A DNA stretch of 64,000 nt, from assembly GCA_015067025.1 (NCBI GenBank), contig SVNC01000007.1:62001-126000 (forward strand), written 5' to 3'. The position numbers and the translations under genes are program-made. The notes beneath the pieces are model-generated. The model saw nothing but the letters and a program-made list of their open reading frames with translations. It did no database searches and had not been told where the DNA came from. The first letter of the stretch is position 1. Each line of letters starts with the position of its first letter. Positions 56,794-64,000 of this stretch are shown here, piece by piece. The DNA is from Oscillospiraceae bacterium. Lineage in GTDB: Bacteria; Bacillota; Clostridia; Oscillospirales; Ruminococcaceae.

Positions 56794-57966
56794 TTACGCC
56801 GGATTGCTCATTACAATATTTTTCAGCTTTCGGGTGAGTGTGCCACCCTTGCCTATACCAAGCTGTTGCATTCCAAGGAGGAAGGTTATCCTGCCTTGAG
56901 GCTCGTTTGAGAAGAAAGTTCCCATCCAGCCGTCCCAGCCGTATTCTCCCTTATTTGAAAAAACCGAGGTTCTGCTTTCATCCTCGCACACTCTCATAAA
57001 ATTGCCGTAGGTGTACCCGCCGAGCCAGTCCCAGTCAGCTTTGAGCTGAGCTTTCTGACAGTCGGTAAGACCGCCTTTCGTAAGAAATTTTACAGCCCTT
57101 TCCGACAAAATACGCTTGCCGCCGAACTCTCCGCCGTTTATCAGCATAGTGGCGAATTTAGAATAATCGTCAAGAGTCGAGCAAAGGCCTGCTCCGCCGC
57201 TTTCAAAGGCAGGAGGGACGTCACGGTAATATCTCAGTCCTAAGTTGTTGGTCTTGTTTTCAAAAAGCTTTCCGTCTTTATCGTAATCATACGCCTTTGT
57301 CAGTCTGCTCTGCTTTTCAGCAGGAACGTAAAAGGCGGTGTCGGTCATTCCTAAAGGGGTAAAAAATTCATCCTGCAAAAATTCACTGAAGCGTTTGCCG
57401 CTTACCTTTTCGACAAGCGCTCCTGCTATATCCGCCGATGTGCCGTAAAGAAATTTCTCGCCGGGGTGAAAGCAAAGATCTGTCTTTGACATCATTTCGG
57501 CAAATTCTAAAGTAGTAACGGGATTGTCAGAAAAAAGTCGCTGATCGATCTGCCGGAATACTGCTCCGCTTTGCTTTCCGCCCTCGTAAAAGTCATTCGG
57601 ATAAGCAAGTCCTGAAGTCATATTAAGCAGGTCAATGACTGTTATCTGTCTGTTTGCCCTTTCTCTTTTGCCGTTTATATTTACGTACATATCACCGTAC
57701 TGAGGAAAATAGTCGGACAGCCACGCAGAAAGATCTATCTCTCCCCTTGACGCAAGAAGAACGACCGCCGCTGCTGTTATCGGCTTTGTCTGAGAATAAA
57801 GTCGGAAGATAGTATCCCTTGTCATAGGAATTTTATTTTCAAGGTCTTTGTAGCCGCTTTCACAGTAGGCTATTTCCTTGCCCTCTTTCAGCACAAGAAG
57901 ATTTACTCCGGCAACGTCGCCCTTTGCGACTGCTTTGTCCATGATGTTTTGTAAATTTCCTTTCAT
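56794..57966 (-). CDS. Serine hydrolase of the beta-lactamase/DD-peptidase-like fold (EstB-like)
   Basis: The 390-residue protein has the active-site pattern S58-Q-T-K61 in RLYSQTKPIT and Tyr 174 in LYGTSAD, a variant of the Tyr motif typical of family VIII esterases (EstB). A signal peptide is absent. It probably hydrolyses an ester or peptide-like bond in the cytoplasm; antibiotic resistance should not be assumed. The last step of the family, an HGG-like strand, is unclear. It lies 15 bases after the GH13 gene and is probably co-transcribed with it. Confidence 0.88.
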   Translation of the reverse strand: MKGNLQNIMDKAVAKGDVAGVNLLVLKEGKEIAYCESGYKDLENKIPMTRDTIFRLYSQTKPITAAAVVLLASRGEIDLSAWLSDYFPQYGDMYVNINGKRERANRQITVIDLLNMTSGLAYPNDFYEGGKQSGAVFRQIDQRLFSDNPVTTLEFAEMMSKTDLCFHPGEKFLYGTSADIAGALVEKVSGKRFSEFLQDEFFTPLGMTDTAFYVPAEKQSRLTKAYDYDKDGKLFENKTNNLGLRYYRDVPPAFESGGAGLCSTLDDYSKFATMLINGGEFGGKRILSERAVKFLTKGGLTDCQKAQLKADWDWLGGYTYGNFMRVCEDESRTSVFSNKGEYGWDGWMGTFFSNEPQGRITFLLGMQQLGIGKGGTLTRKLKNIVMSNPA

Positions 57967-57981
57967 TTTCGTATCTACCTT

Positions 57982-59544
57982 TTATTCTATGACATAATAT
58001 CCCGCAAAGCAGGGGGGAACGGAAATTTTTCCGTTTTCGGCAGTAACTGTGCCGCCAAAAGAATATATCTTTTCCTTAAGCTTATAATCACAGGGGAAAT
58101 TAACTTCTCTGTCGGCAGGATTTATAATAACAAGTATCTTCTGCTTTTCGTCGCTTCTCAGATAGCAAAGAGGATATTCGTTCTTTTCAGCGTAGATGAA
58201 TTCTATTTCACCCTTACTGAGTAATGCTGAGTTTGCCTGACGGATCGAAATCAGCTTTTTCACTTCATTATAAAGAGAATTTTCATCTGCCATTTGCTTA
58301 CTTGCTATAGGTCTGTCTATGCTGTCGTCCATTTTTATATAAAGCTTTTCTTTGGCAGCTGAGCTGAAGCCGTCGTTTATACCGTCATCCCACTGCATAG
58401 GAGAACGTGAACCCGTTCTGCCATAGCCACCTTCTACAGAAACAAGATTTTCCACGTAATTCATACCGATCTCGTCACCGTAATAGATGAAGGGTGCGCC
58501 GGGCATTGATAACAGAAAGGCAAAGGCTATTTTTAAGTTATCGCCCTTGATACTACGGGCAAGTCTGTCCATATCGTGATTGCCTGAGGGTATGCAGATA
58601 AGCCCTTTACGCTGGGACTTTTCGTAATTTTCTATATATTTCTTTACAAATTCCGATACATCGCCCTTGCCGCGGGAGGAGAAGAAAGGTTCTTCACAGC
58701 GGAAAAGGTCGTTATAGTGAGATGGTCCGAAGTGGAGCAGAAAATCCATATGAAAGCCACCCTGTAAGGATTTATCAGGCTCGCCCCATTCAGATACCAT
58801 AGCGGCAAGAGGGAATTCTTTATCTAAAAACGCTCTTACGTTCTGCCACAGCTTTATCGTACCCTTGCCCTCTTCATCGTGCTTTACAAGAGAACCTGCC
58901 ATATCCACTCTGAAACCGTCTGCACCCATTTTAAGCCAGAATCTCATAATATTTTTAAGCTCTTCAAGGGTTGCCTTAGGTCCTTCGCTGTCGGTGGACT
59001 GCTGCCACTTTTTATCGGGATCGGGCTTATAAAAGCCGTAATTCAATGCGGGCTGATGCGAAAAGAAATTAACTGCACAAGAGCCGTCTCTGTCGGAGAT
59101 GCCTCTGATACAACCCATGCCCTGAGGCTCTTCCCATATACTGTCCGTCCATACGTAGCGGTCAGAAAATTCATTACGCTCTGCTTTTAAAGATTCCTTG
59201 AACCATTTATGCTCTACCGAGGTATGCCCGGGGACAAGGTCTAAAAGCAGATGCATGTCTCTTTTATGGACTTCACTGAATAATCTTTTTATATCTTCGT
59301 TTGTGCCGTATCTGGGTGCTACCGTGTAATAGTCGGAAACGTCATAGCCTGCATCACCAAAAGGAGAAGCGAAACAAGGATTCATCCATATGGCATTACA
59401 TCCGAGGCTCTTTATATAGTCGAGCTTTGAAATAATGCCGTTTATATCACCTATTCCGTCGGCGTTAGTGTCACAGAAGGATTGGGGGTATATCTCGTAG
59501 AACACCGCATTGTTAAGCCATTTGGGCTGGTTTATCATACTCAT
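57982..59544 (-). CDS. GH13 alpha-glucosidase/alpha-amylase family enzyme
   Basis: The 520-residue enzyme has the GH13 barrel: NAVFYEIYPQSF, the GDINGIISKLDYIK start, DLVPGHTS, GFRVDMAG (nucleophile Asp 214), SEWGEP (acid/base Glu 252) and PSGNHDMDRL (Asp 324). A C-terminal beta domain (residues 440-520) closes it. The sequence lacks a signal peptide, so it works on imported malto-oligosaccharides or similar substrates. It could be an oligo-1,6-glucosidase, neopullulanase or trehalose-like enzyme; motifs do not decide. RBS AAAGGA. Confidence 0.93.
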   Translation of the reverse strand: MSMINQPKWLNNAVFYEIYPQSFCDTNADGIGDINGIISKLDYIKSLGCNAIWMNPCFASPFGDAGYDVSDYYTVAPRYGTNEDIKRLFSEVHKRDMHLLLDLVPGHTSVEHKWFKESLKAERNEFSDRYVWTDSIWEEPQGMGCIRGISDRDGSCAVNFFSHQPALNYGFYKPDPDKKWQQSTDSEGPKATLEELKNIMRFWLKMGADGFRVDMAGSLVKHDEEGKGTIKLWQNVRAFLDKEFPLAAMVSEWGEPDKSLQGGFHMDFLLHFGPSHYNDLFRCEEPFFSSRGKGDVSEFVKKYIENYEKSQRKGLICIPSGNHDMDRLARSIKGDNLKIAFAFLLSMPGAPFIYYGDEIGMNYVENLVSVEGGYGRTGSRSPMQWDDGINDGFSSAAKEKLYIKMDDSIDRPIASKQMADENSLYNEVKKLISIRQANSALLSKGEIEFIYAEKNEYPLCYLRSDEKQKILVIINPADREVNFPCDYKLKEKIYSFGGTVTAENGKISVPPCFAGYYVIE

Positions 59545-59592
59545 AATTACTTTCCTTTCTCAAAAAAGTTTTTAAAGAAAACCCTTAATGTT

Positions 59593-59621
59593 ATAATACT
59601 ACAAAACAGTCTATTTTTCAA
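59593..59621 (-). promoter_or_regulatory. Promoter of the GH13 operon
   Basis: Reverse strand TTGAAA (59621-59616), 17 bases, TATTAT (59598-59593). The nested palindromic element begins five bases upstream of it. Confidence 0.65.
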
Positions 59622-59625
59622 GGGT

Positions 59626-59818
59626 TTTGCGGCGAGCCGTTAATCTAAAGATCGTCGCAGTCCTGCGGACTGCTCTCTACGGCGGTTGGTTGTATACGGG
59701 CGACTGAGCAGTAGTTGGTTTAAAGACTGCGACAGTCTCGTAAGAATCAGTCGCCCGCAATTCATCGTCTAAATGCAAACCGCCGCAGGCGGAAATGGGA
59801 GCGGCGGCTCGCCGCAAA
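59626..59818. repeat. 193-bp nested palindromic element (MITE-like)
   Basis: Terminal inverted repeats TTTGCGGCGAGCCG (59626-59639) and CGGCTCGCCGCAAA (59805-59818) match over 14 bases. Within them lie GGCGGTT/AACCGCC (59681-59687, 59778-59784), the 11-bp CGGGCGACTGA/TCAGTCGCCCG (59697-59707, 59747-59757) and an apical AGACTG-CGA-CAGTCT (59724-59738). Two side hairpins, GCAGTCC-TGC-GGACTGC (59657-59673) and CCGCC-GCA-GGCGG (59780-59792), are also present. It is GC-rich against an AT-rich intergenic background and has no coding frame. Confidence 0.7.
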
Positions 59819-59851
59819 CAAAAATTTAGCATCCCTTTTAAGTATACCCGT

Positions 59852-59893
59852 AGAAATAACAGGCGAACCTATTCTGGTTCGCCTGTTATTTCT
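59852..59893 (-). terminator. Long hairpin after the thiamine operon
   Basis: An 18-bp perfect stem (59852-59869 with 59876-59893, six-base loop) begins 19 bases after the thiD stop. The adjoining T run is weak, so efficiency is uncertain. Confidence 0.7.
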
Positions 59894-59912
59894 GTTCCCG
59901 CCTGACATTTAT

Positions 59913-60692
59913 TTACAAATTGTAATTATGCATAAGCGGTCCGCTGCCGTGACCTAAATCAAGTCCTGCCGATAACGCTCCTGAAATATACTGCTTTGCA
60001 TTTTCCACGGCTGATTTCAGGCTTTCTCCCTTTGCTAAATTCGTTGCTATCGCAGAAGATAAGGTACAGCCTGTGCCGTGGGTGTTTTTATTATCGATCC
60101 TTTCACCGATAAACCATTCTTTACCGTCCTTACCATATAGCAGGTCGTTTGCATCATTAAGACTGTGGCCGCCCTTTAAAAGCACCGCACAACTGTACTT
60201 CTCTGAGACTGTTTTTGCCGCTTTTTCCATATCCTCTTTGCTTTCTATCTTCATATCCGATAAAATTTCCGCTTCGGGAATATTGGGGGTGATAACCGTT
60301 GCCAAAGGCATCAGATATTTAGTCAGCGTAGTTATAGCCTTGTCCTTTATAAGCTTTGCTCCGCTGGTTGCCACCATCACGGGATCAAGAACGATATTGC
60401 GAGGCTTATACTTTTGCAGACAGTCTGCTATAACCTTTATAAGCTTTTCATCCGACACCATACCGATCTTTACTGCGTCAGGAAATATGTCTTCAAATAC
60501 TGCTGTAAGCTGAGCCTCTAAAAATTCTGGAGTTACCTCGTAAATTGCCGATACTCCCGTAGTATTCTGGGCGGTAAGGGCAGTAATAACGCTCATAGCG
60601 TAACCGCCGTTCATACAGATCGTCTTTATATCCGCCTGAATACCTGCTCCGCCACTGCAGTCAGAGCCTGCTATTGTAAGTACAGTTTTCAT
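59913..60692 (-). CDS. thiD: Hydroxymethylpyrimidine (phosphate) kinase
   Basis: The 259-residue ribokinase-fold enzyme phosphorylates HMP and HMP-P for thiamine pyrophosphate synthesis. It has IAGSDCSGGAGIQAD, LDPVMVATSGA and the catalytic motif NTHGTGCTLSSAIA. The start is two bases after the thiE stop. RBS AGGAGG. Confidence 0.96.
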   Translation of the reverse strand: MKTVLTIAGSDCSGGAGIQADIKTICMNGGYAMSVITALTAQNTTGVSAIYEVTPEFLEAQLTAVFEDIFPDAVKIGMVSDEKLIKVIADCLQKYKPRNIVLDPVMVATSGAKLIKDKAITTLTKYLMPLATVITPNIPEAEILSDMKIESKEDMEKAAKTVSEKYSCAVLLKGGHSLNDANDLLYGKDGKEWFIGERIDNKNTHGTGCTLSSAIATNLAKGESLKSAVENAKQYISGALSAGLDLGHGSGPLMHNYNL

Positions 60693-60693
60693 T

Positions 60694-61326
60694 TTAGTCC
60701 TCCTTTAATGATAAAAACGCCTGTTTTAATTCCCTTGCCGCTTTTTCGGGATCATCCGACTTCATCACAGCAGATACCACGCATATTCCGTCTATGCCAC
60801 TACCTTTCAGCACGCCGATATTATCCTTATTGAGTCCGCCGATGGCGTTTACCTTTATCGGTACTGCCTTTACAATGTCACAAAGAGTATCTACCGACGT
60901 AAGTACAGTCTTTACCTTTGTAGTAGTGGGATATATCGCACCTACACCAAGATAATCCGCTCCCTCGTTATAAGCCTTTTTCGCCTGTTCTACAGTTTTT
61001 GCGGTAGCACCTACTATCTTGTTTTGCCCAAGAAGCTTTTTTGCCATAAAAACAGGCATATCCGATTGCCCTACGTGTACACCTTCGGCGTCGGTTGCCA
61101 TTGCAACGTCCACTCTGTCATCAACTATAAGGGGTATGCCGTATTCCTTAGTGATCTCACGTACCTTTAAGGTAAGAGAGATATATTCTCTCGTTGACCT
61201 TTCCTTTTCTCTTATCTGTATAAGAGTTACACCACCCTCACAGGCAGATTTTACACGGGAGAGGAATTCTTCCTCGGATAGTCCCGTACTATCGGTGATA
61301 AAATATAACGTGCTGTCAAAATTCAT
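60694..61326 (-). CDS. thiE: Thiamine phosphate synthase
   Basis: The 210-residue barrel enzyme joins HMP-PP and thiazole phosphate. It has GGVTLIQIREKE, VDDRVDVAMATDAEGVHVGQ and PIKVNAIGGL. Its start overlaps the thiM stop by four bases. Confidence 0.96.
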   Translation of the reverse strand: MNFDSTLYFITDSTGLSEEEFLSRVKSACEGGVTLIQIREKERSTREYISLTLKVREITKEYGIPLIVDDRVDVAMATDAEGVHVGQSDMPVFMAKKLLGQNKIVGATAKTVEQAKKAYNEGADYLGVGAIYPTTTKVKTVLTSVDTLCDIVKAVPIKVNAIGGLNKDNIGVLKGSGIDGICVVSAVMKSDDPEKAARELKQAFLSLKED

Positions 61327-62123
61327 AAAGCCACTTCCTCCAGTTTAAGATGTTTTTCTATATCGCTGTCTGTTATTGTCGAGAGATCATCAAAAAGCTC
61401 CGCTTCAAAGCTTGCCTGACCCTTTGATGTGCAAAGCTCTGCTGATATCCCAAGCATTGCAAGGGCAGCAACTGCCGCATATACGGAATTTTCCACCGCT
61501 AAAAAGCAACCGCAAAGCACACCTGAAATACATCCCGTACCGGTTATTCTGCTCAGCATTGCCGTTCCGTTATTGATACGGAAAAGCTTTTTTCCATCAG
61601 TTACGATATCTGTTTTTCCGCTGGCAAGGATTATCGCATTATATCTTTTCGATAACTTCTTAGCCGCTTTTTCAATATCAGTCATATCAAGCCTTTCAGA
61701 ATCCACCCCGACTGCATTATAATCACTGTCATATAAAGCAAGTATCTCAGAATAATTCCCCTTTATAACGGTAGGCGGGGCTTTTTTTAAAAGCTTTGCC
61801 GTATATTTTCTTCTGAGTAAGGAGCAGGCAACTCCTACCGCATCATATACAAAGGGGATATTATTACTGTGGCAGAACACTGCCGTTTTCATTATAGACT
61901 TTTTTCTGACATCGGTTATATTTCCGATATTAAGCACCACTGCACCGGCAGTTTTTGCAATTTCGCATACCTCGGTGGGGTGCTCTGCCATCATCGGCTT
62001 TGCACCCACCGCTAAAACAGCATTTGCACATTTGTTTATGGAAATGGGGTTTGTTATCGAATGGATAAGAGGTGCTTTTTCTTTAAGTTTTTCTCTCAGC
62101 GTATTTATTTTCGCTGTCTGCAT
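61323..62123 (-). CDS. thiM: Hydroxyethylthiazole kinase
   Basis: The 266-residue enzyme phosphorylates thiazole. It has PLIHSITNPISINKCANAVL, GAKPMMAEHPTE and the catalytic RITGTGCISGVLCGCF. It overlaps the transporter gene by 41 bases and has its own AAAGGAG site inside it. Confidence 0.95.
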   Translation of the reverse strand: MQTAKINTLREKLKEKAPLIHSITNPISINKCANAVLAVGAKPMMAEHPTEVCEIAKTAGAVVLNIGNITDVRKKSIMKTAVFCHSNNIPFVYDAVGVACSLLRRKYTAKLLKKAPPTVIKGNYSEILALYDSDYNAVGVDSERLDMTDIEKAAKKLSKRYNAIILASGKTDIVTDGKKLFRINNGTAMLSRITGTGCISGVLCGCFLAVENSVYAAVAALAMLGISAELCTSKGQASFEAELFDDLSTITDSDIEKHLKLEEVAL

Positions 62124-62838
62124 TTTTATCTCCTTTCAGTTTTTTAAAAATAAGGTATATCAAACCTGCTATTATAAATCCTCCGAGTAACGAAAAGGAT
62201 ATATAATTCCATATCTCATCCGTCATGCCGAATATACCCGTCAGAGTTTTTATAACAATAAAGCATATTACGCCAAAGCTCATAATGGTAAGAGAATTGC
62301 TGATAATACCGCCCTTATCCTTATATACGGGTGAAGCTAAAGTGGACTGAAATCTTATCAGCAGTCCGGAATTGTTCAGCTTTTTCAAAAAGACGAAGGC
62401 GATACTGCCGCCTATCAGCGTTCCGCAGATAAAGGAGGGTATGTAAAACAGCCAGCTAAGTCCCTCTTTACCCCATAGAAAAGTCATTACCGGGTAGGAT
62501 GCTATCGCTCCTATTACGCCTGTTCCTATAATCTCGCCCACTATCGCAAATAAAATCCTGCCCTTTGACAGTCTGTAGAGAAGTCCTGACAGAAACGCTC
62601 CGAATATTGCACCTGTAAGAGCAATTGGTGGTATGCCCATAAACATCATACGGATGATACCGATGAGTATGGCACAGATAAGACTTTCCAGCGGTCCTAA
62701 AAGTACACTGCATACTATGTTTATAAGGTGTGCCATCGGACACATACCTTCAAAACGGAGCAGCGGAGAGATCACAACTCCCAGTGCTATAAGCACTGAC
62801 ATTACCATAAGTCGTAAAAGCTTGTTTTTGTTTTTCAT
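62083..62838 (-). CDS. thiW: Thiamine-precursor ECF transporter S component ThiW
   Basis: The 251-residue integral membrane protein has six helices (starting LLRLMVMSVLIALGVVISPL and the family motif EGMCPMAHLINIVCSVLLGP). ThiW is the substrate subunit of an energy-coupling-factor importer, predicted for hydroxyethylthiazole. The shared EcfA/A'/T module must be elsewhere. It is the first gene under the TPP riboswitch. Confidence 0.9.
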   Translation of the reverse strand: MKNKNKLLRLMVMSVLIALGVVISPLLRFEGMCPMAHLINIVCSVLLGPLESLICAILIGIIRMMFMGIPPIALTGAIFGAFLSGLLYRLSKGRILFAIVGEIIGTGVIGAIASYPVMTFLWGKEGLSWLFYIPSFICGTLIGGSIAFVFLKKLNNSGLLIRFQSTLASPVYKDKGGIISNSLTIMSFGVICFIVIKTLTGIFGMTDEIWNYISFSLLGGFIIAGLIYLIFKKLKGDKNADSENKYAERKT

Positions 62839-62886
62839 TTTTTCATTTCCTTCGTTTATTAAAAGTACGAAGTGAAATACACTTCG

Positions 62887-62936
62887 CTCGGTCGAAGATC
62901 AATTTCTTCCTCTCACTCCGAAACACGGATTCCCTC
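62887..62936 (-). promoter_or_regulatory. Degenerate half-copy of the TPP aptamer in the leader
   Basis: Read on the reverse strand, this 50-base stretch aligns without gaps to 63168-63119 of the TPP aptamer at 36 of 50 bases by eye, sharing TGAGAGGAAG and TTCGACCGA in the same spacing. It lacks the GGATAATGCC half, so ligand binding should be lost. Confidence 0.55.
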
Positions 62937-62948
62937 GCTGAATACAGA

Positions 62949-62970
62949 ATATACGGGGCTCGCCGTATAT
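62949..62970. other. Hairpin in the thiamine leader
   Basis: ATATACGG and CCGTATAT pair across six bases. Its GGCTCGCC centre is also found in the terminal repeats of the 59626 element. Confidence 0.5.
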
Positions 62971-63000
62971 CCGATTACCTCCTTTTCTTAGATTTTGCAA

Positions 63001-63036
63001 AATAAAAAACGGAAGCTACTGATTGGTAACTTCCGT
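63001..63036 (-). terminator. Second riboswitch terminator
   Basis: ACGGAAGTTAC and GTAGCTTCCGT (63036-63009, one G-U pair), followed on the reverse strand by TTTTTTATTTT. Confidence 0.75.
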
Positions 63037-63040
63037 CTGC

Positions 63041-63078
63041 GTAAAATAAAAAACGCACCGACTTGCAAGCGTCGATGC
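63041..63078 (-). terminator. First riboswitch terminator
   Basis: GCATCGAC (63078-63071) pairs with GTCGGTGC (63062-63055), then TTTTTTATTTT on the reverse strand. It directly follows the aptamer. Confidence 0.8.
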
Positions 63079-63084
63079 TTTACA

Positions 63085-63174
63085 GTCGTCCCTACGTTGG
63101 CATTATCCAAATCAGGTTATCGGTCGAAGGTCATTTCCTTCCTCTCAGCCTGCAACACAAGCTCCCGTCTGTTA
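63085..63174 (-). promoter_or_regulatory. TPP (thi-box) riboswitch aptamer
   Basis: On the reverse strand the conserved blocks occur in order: CGGGAGC, GGCTGAGAGG, ACCTGAT, TTGGATAATGCCAACGTAGGGA. An extended P1 is possible between ACAG and CTGT. This is the standard TPP riboswitch, here controlling thiW-thiM-thiE-thiD by transcription termination. Confidence 0.95.
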
Positions 63175-63186
63175 AATTGTGTTTAT

Positions 63187-63215
63187 AGTATAACATATTA
63201 TTTCAAAAAAATCAA
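63187..63215 (-). promoter_or_regulatory. Promoter of the thiamine operon
   Basis: Reverse strand TTGATT (63215-63210), 17 bases, TATACT (63192-63187). The transcript would start just before the aptamer. Confidence 0.75.
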
Positions 63216-63237
63216 GTAAATGTGTACAGTGGACTAA

Positions 63238-63260
63238 ATTTGCAGGTAACACCTGCAAAT
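63238..63260. other. Small inverted repeat in intergenic stretch
   Basis: ATTTGCAGGT (63238-63247) and ACCTGCAAAT (63251-63260) are perfect arms. Function unknown; it is just upstream of the thi promoter on the reverse strand. Confidence 0.4.
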
Positions 63261-63312
63261 GTCATTAAATAATTGGCAGGTAAATATGCTTGTCGTTCTT
63301 GCTTAAAATATT

Positions 63313-63357
63313 ACTCCCCCGATAAAGCCGAATGACAATATCAGGGGAGTTTTTATT
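63313..63357. terminator. Terminator after the right-edge gene
   Basis: ACTCCCCCGATA (63313-63324) and TATCAGGGGAGT (63339-63350) pair with one mismatch. T-rich on both sides, it probably ends the reverse-strand gene at 63465. No forward gene was seen. Confidence 0.6.
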
Positions 63358-63464
63358 TTAAAAGACGGAGTATAAAAGAGTGATGGTTTTGATATTTATA
63401 TCAGGAAGCGGCATTGTAAAGCTGTTCAGTGATTTATAAATTTACAGAATGTTGTATGATGTAA

Positions 63465-64000
63465 TTAAAAATCCATAACGAAGAGGTCACCGCAGGATAC
63501 GTAGAGCTTTCTTGCGTCTTCATCTATATATGCAGTAAAAGCTCCTGCATAAGTGTTTTTGGTTAATAACACTCTACCTGTTTTTGCGTCATACAGCTTT
63601 ATTTCAGCGTTAAACATTGAATGTTCTGTTGACGTTAAAATAAATTTTCCATTGGGGGATATAAAAGCATTTTCGCTTTCATAACCTTCTTCGCATACAA
63701 ATCTCGTCATTTGGTTATCTCCGATGCAGAAGTAGGGAAGCTTACCGCCTGAGCGATCACCGATGATTATGAAAGAGTTATCTATATATTCTCCACCATT
63801 TAAGATCTGCTGATGTTCTTCCATTTTATGATAGATATTCCATTCGCCTGTTGTTACATTCATACTTGCAAAGTAGCGTTCATGTTCGCCTGTTTCAGAA
63901 AAATATCTTACAGCTAAGCCGTAAATGACATCGTCTTCATAATGCATAATATCCAACATAACGTTAAATTCTTCAAAGCCACCGTTAAACTTATCAGCAG
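63465..64000 (-). CDS. Beta-propeller-like protein, C-terminal part (runs off right edge)
   Basis: The reverse frame is open to the window edge, so the true start is outside. About 178 residues are visible. They contain repeated beta-strand blocks (TGEWNIYHKMEEH, ENAFISPNGKFILTSTEHSM, AEIKLYDAKTGRVLLT and ARKLYVSCGDLFVMDF) in the style of WD40/YVTN-like propellers. Function cannot be stated from this fragment. Confidence 0.75.
   Translation of the reverse strand, partial: ADKFNGGFEEFNVMLDIMHYEDDVIYGLAVRYFSETGEHERYFASMNVTTGEWNIYHKMEEHQQILNGGEYIDNSFIIIGDRSGGKLPYFCIGDNQMTRFVCEEGYESENAFISPNGKFILTSTEHSMFNAEIKLYDAKTGRVLLTKNTYAGAFTAYIDEDARKLYVSCGDLFVMDF

Noticed and set aside
56794-57966. Beta-lactamase resistance gene
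   Set aside because: The SxxK motif is shared by many esterases and peptidases; the Tyr motif is of EstB type and no signal peptide is present.

Overview
The window reads as a chromosomal segment of a fibre-degrading gut Firmicute of the Oscillospiraceae, close to Ruminococcus or the [Eubacterium] siraeum group. The reasons are consensus sigma-A promoters and strong AAGGAGG-type ribosome sites, a dockerin-like secreted protein, sortase-type C-terminal tails, cellulase-like GH5 lipoproteins, two large GH2 glycosidases, and the ylxM-ffh-rpsP-khpA order. This assignment is inference; no rRNA or tRNA gene was seen. The left edge cuts an HtrA-type protease and the right edge cuts a beta-propeller-like protein.

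Layout. 0-10 kb: HtrA-type protease, a small unknown protein, an amino-acid ABC permease and ATPase without a binding protein, a 1271-residue surface protein with about 19 Cys/His-rich repeats, and a YtrA-type GntR/ABC operon. 10-20 kb: an M20 peptidase with two membrane proteins (one DUF5058-like), an orphan sugar-binding lipoprotein with a C-terminal carbohydrate-binding-like domain, a GH2 enzyme and a PilZ protein. 20-29 kb: housekeeping genes (upp, rpiB, tsaB, tsaE, fhs) and a topoisomerase IV operon with an HD-domain gene between parE and parC. 29-36 kb: an ECF sigma/anti-sigma pair tail-to-tail with a GH5 lipoprotein, then lacZ divergent from an AraC regulator. 36-46.6 kb: a GntR/ABC operon with a clear palindromic operator, asnB, a surface-anchored carbohydrate-binding-like protein, a radical SAM protein, a zinc-ribbon membrane protein, a leader-peptide-like small protein and an rRNA/tRNA methyltransferase. 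47-54 kb: a second GH5 lipoprotein tail-to-tail with a giant (about 1480-residue) membrane-anchored anti-sigma candidate and its ECF sigma factor. 54-59.6 kb: rubredoxin, khpA, rpsP, ffh, ylxM, a serine hydrolase and a GH13 enzyme. 59.6-63.2 kb: a nested palindromic element and the thiamine salvage operon thiW-thiM-thiE-thiD under a TPP riboswitch with tandem terminators and what looks like a decayed second half-aptamer.

How it fits together. Much of the non-housekeeping content serves polysaccharide use: binding (SBP lipoprotein, surface CBM-like protein), cutting (two GH5, two GH2, GH13) and sensing or regulation (two ECF modules, AraC, candidate CcpA cre sites). The most unusual points are the two convergent sigma/anti-sigma-GH5 arrangements, the giant repeat-built anti-sigma candidate, the 19-repeat Cys/His surface protein, the M20/DUF5058 cluster, and the duplicated TPP riboswitch half. 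Promoter, hairpin and repeat calls were read by eye without folding or database searches.
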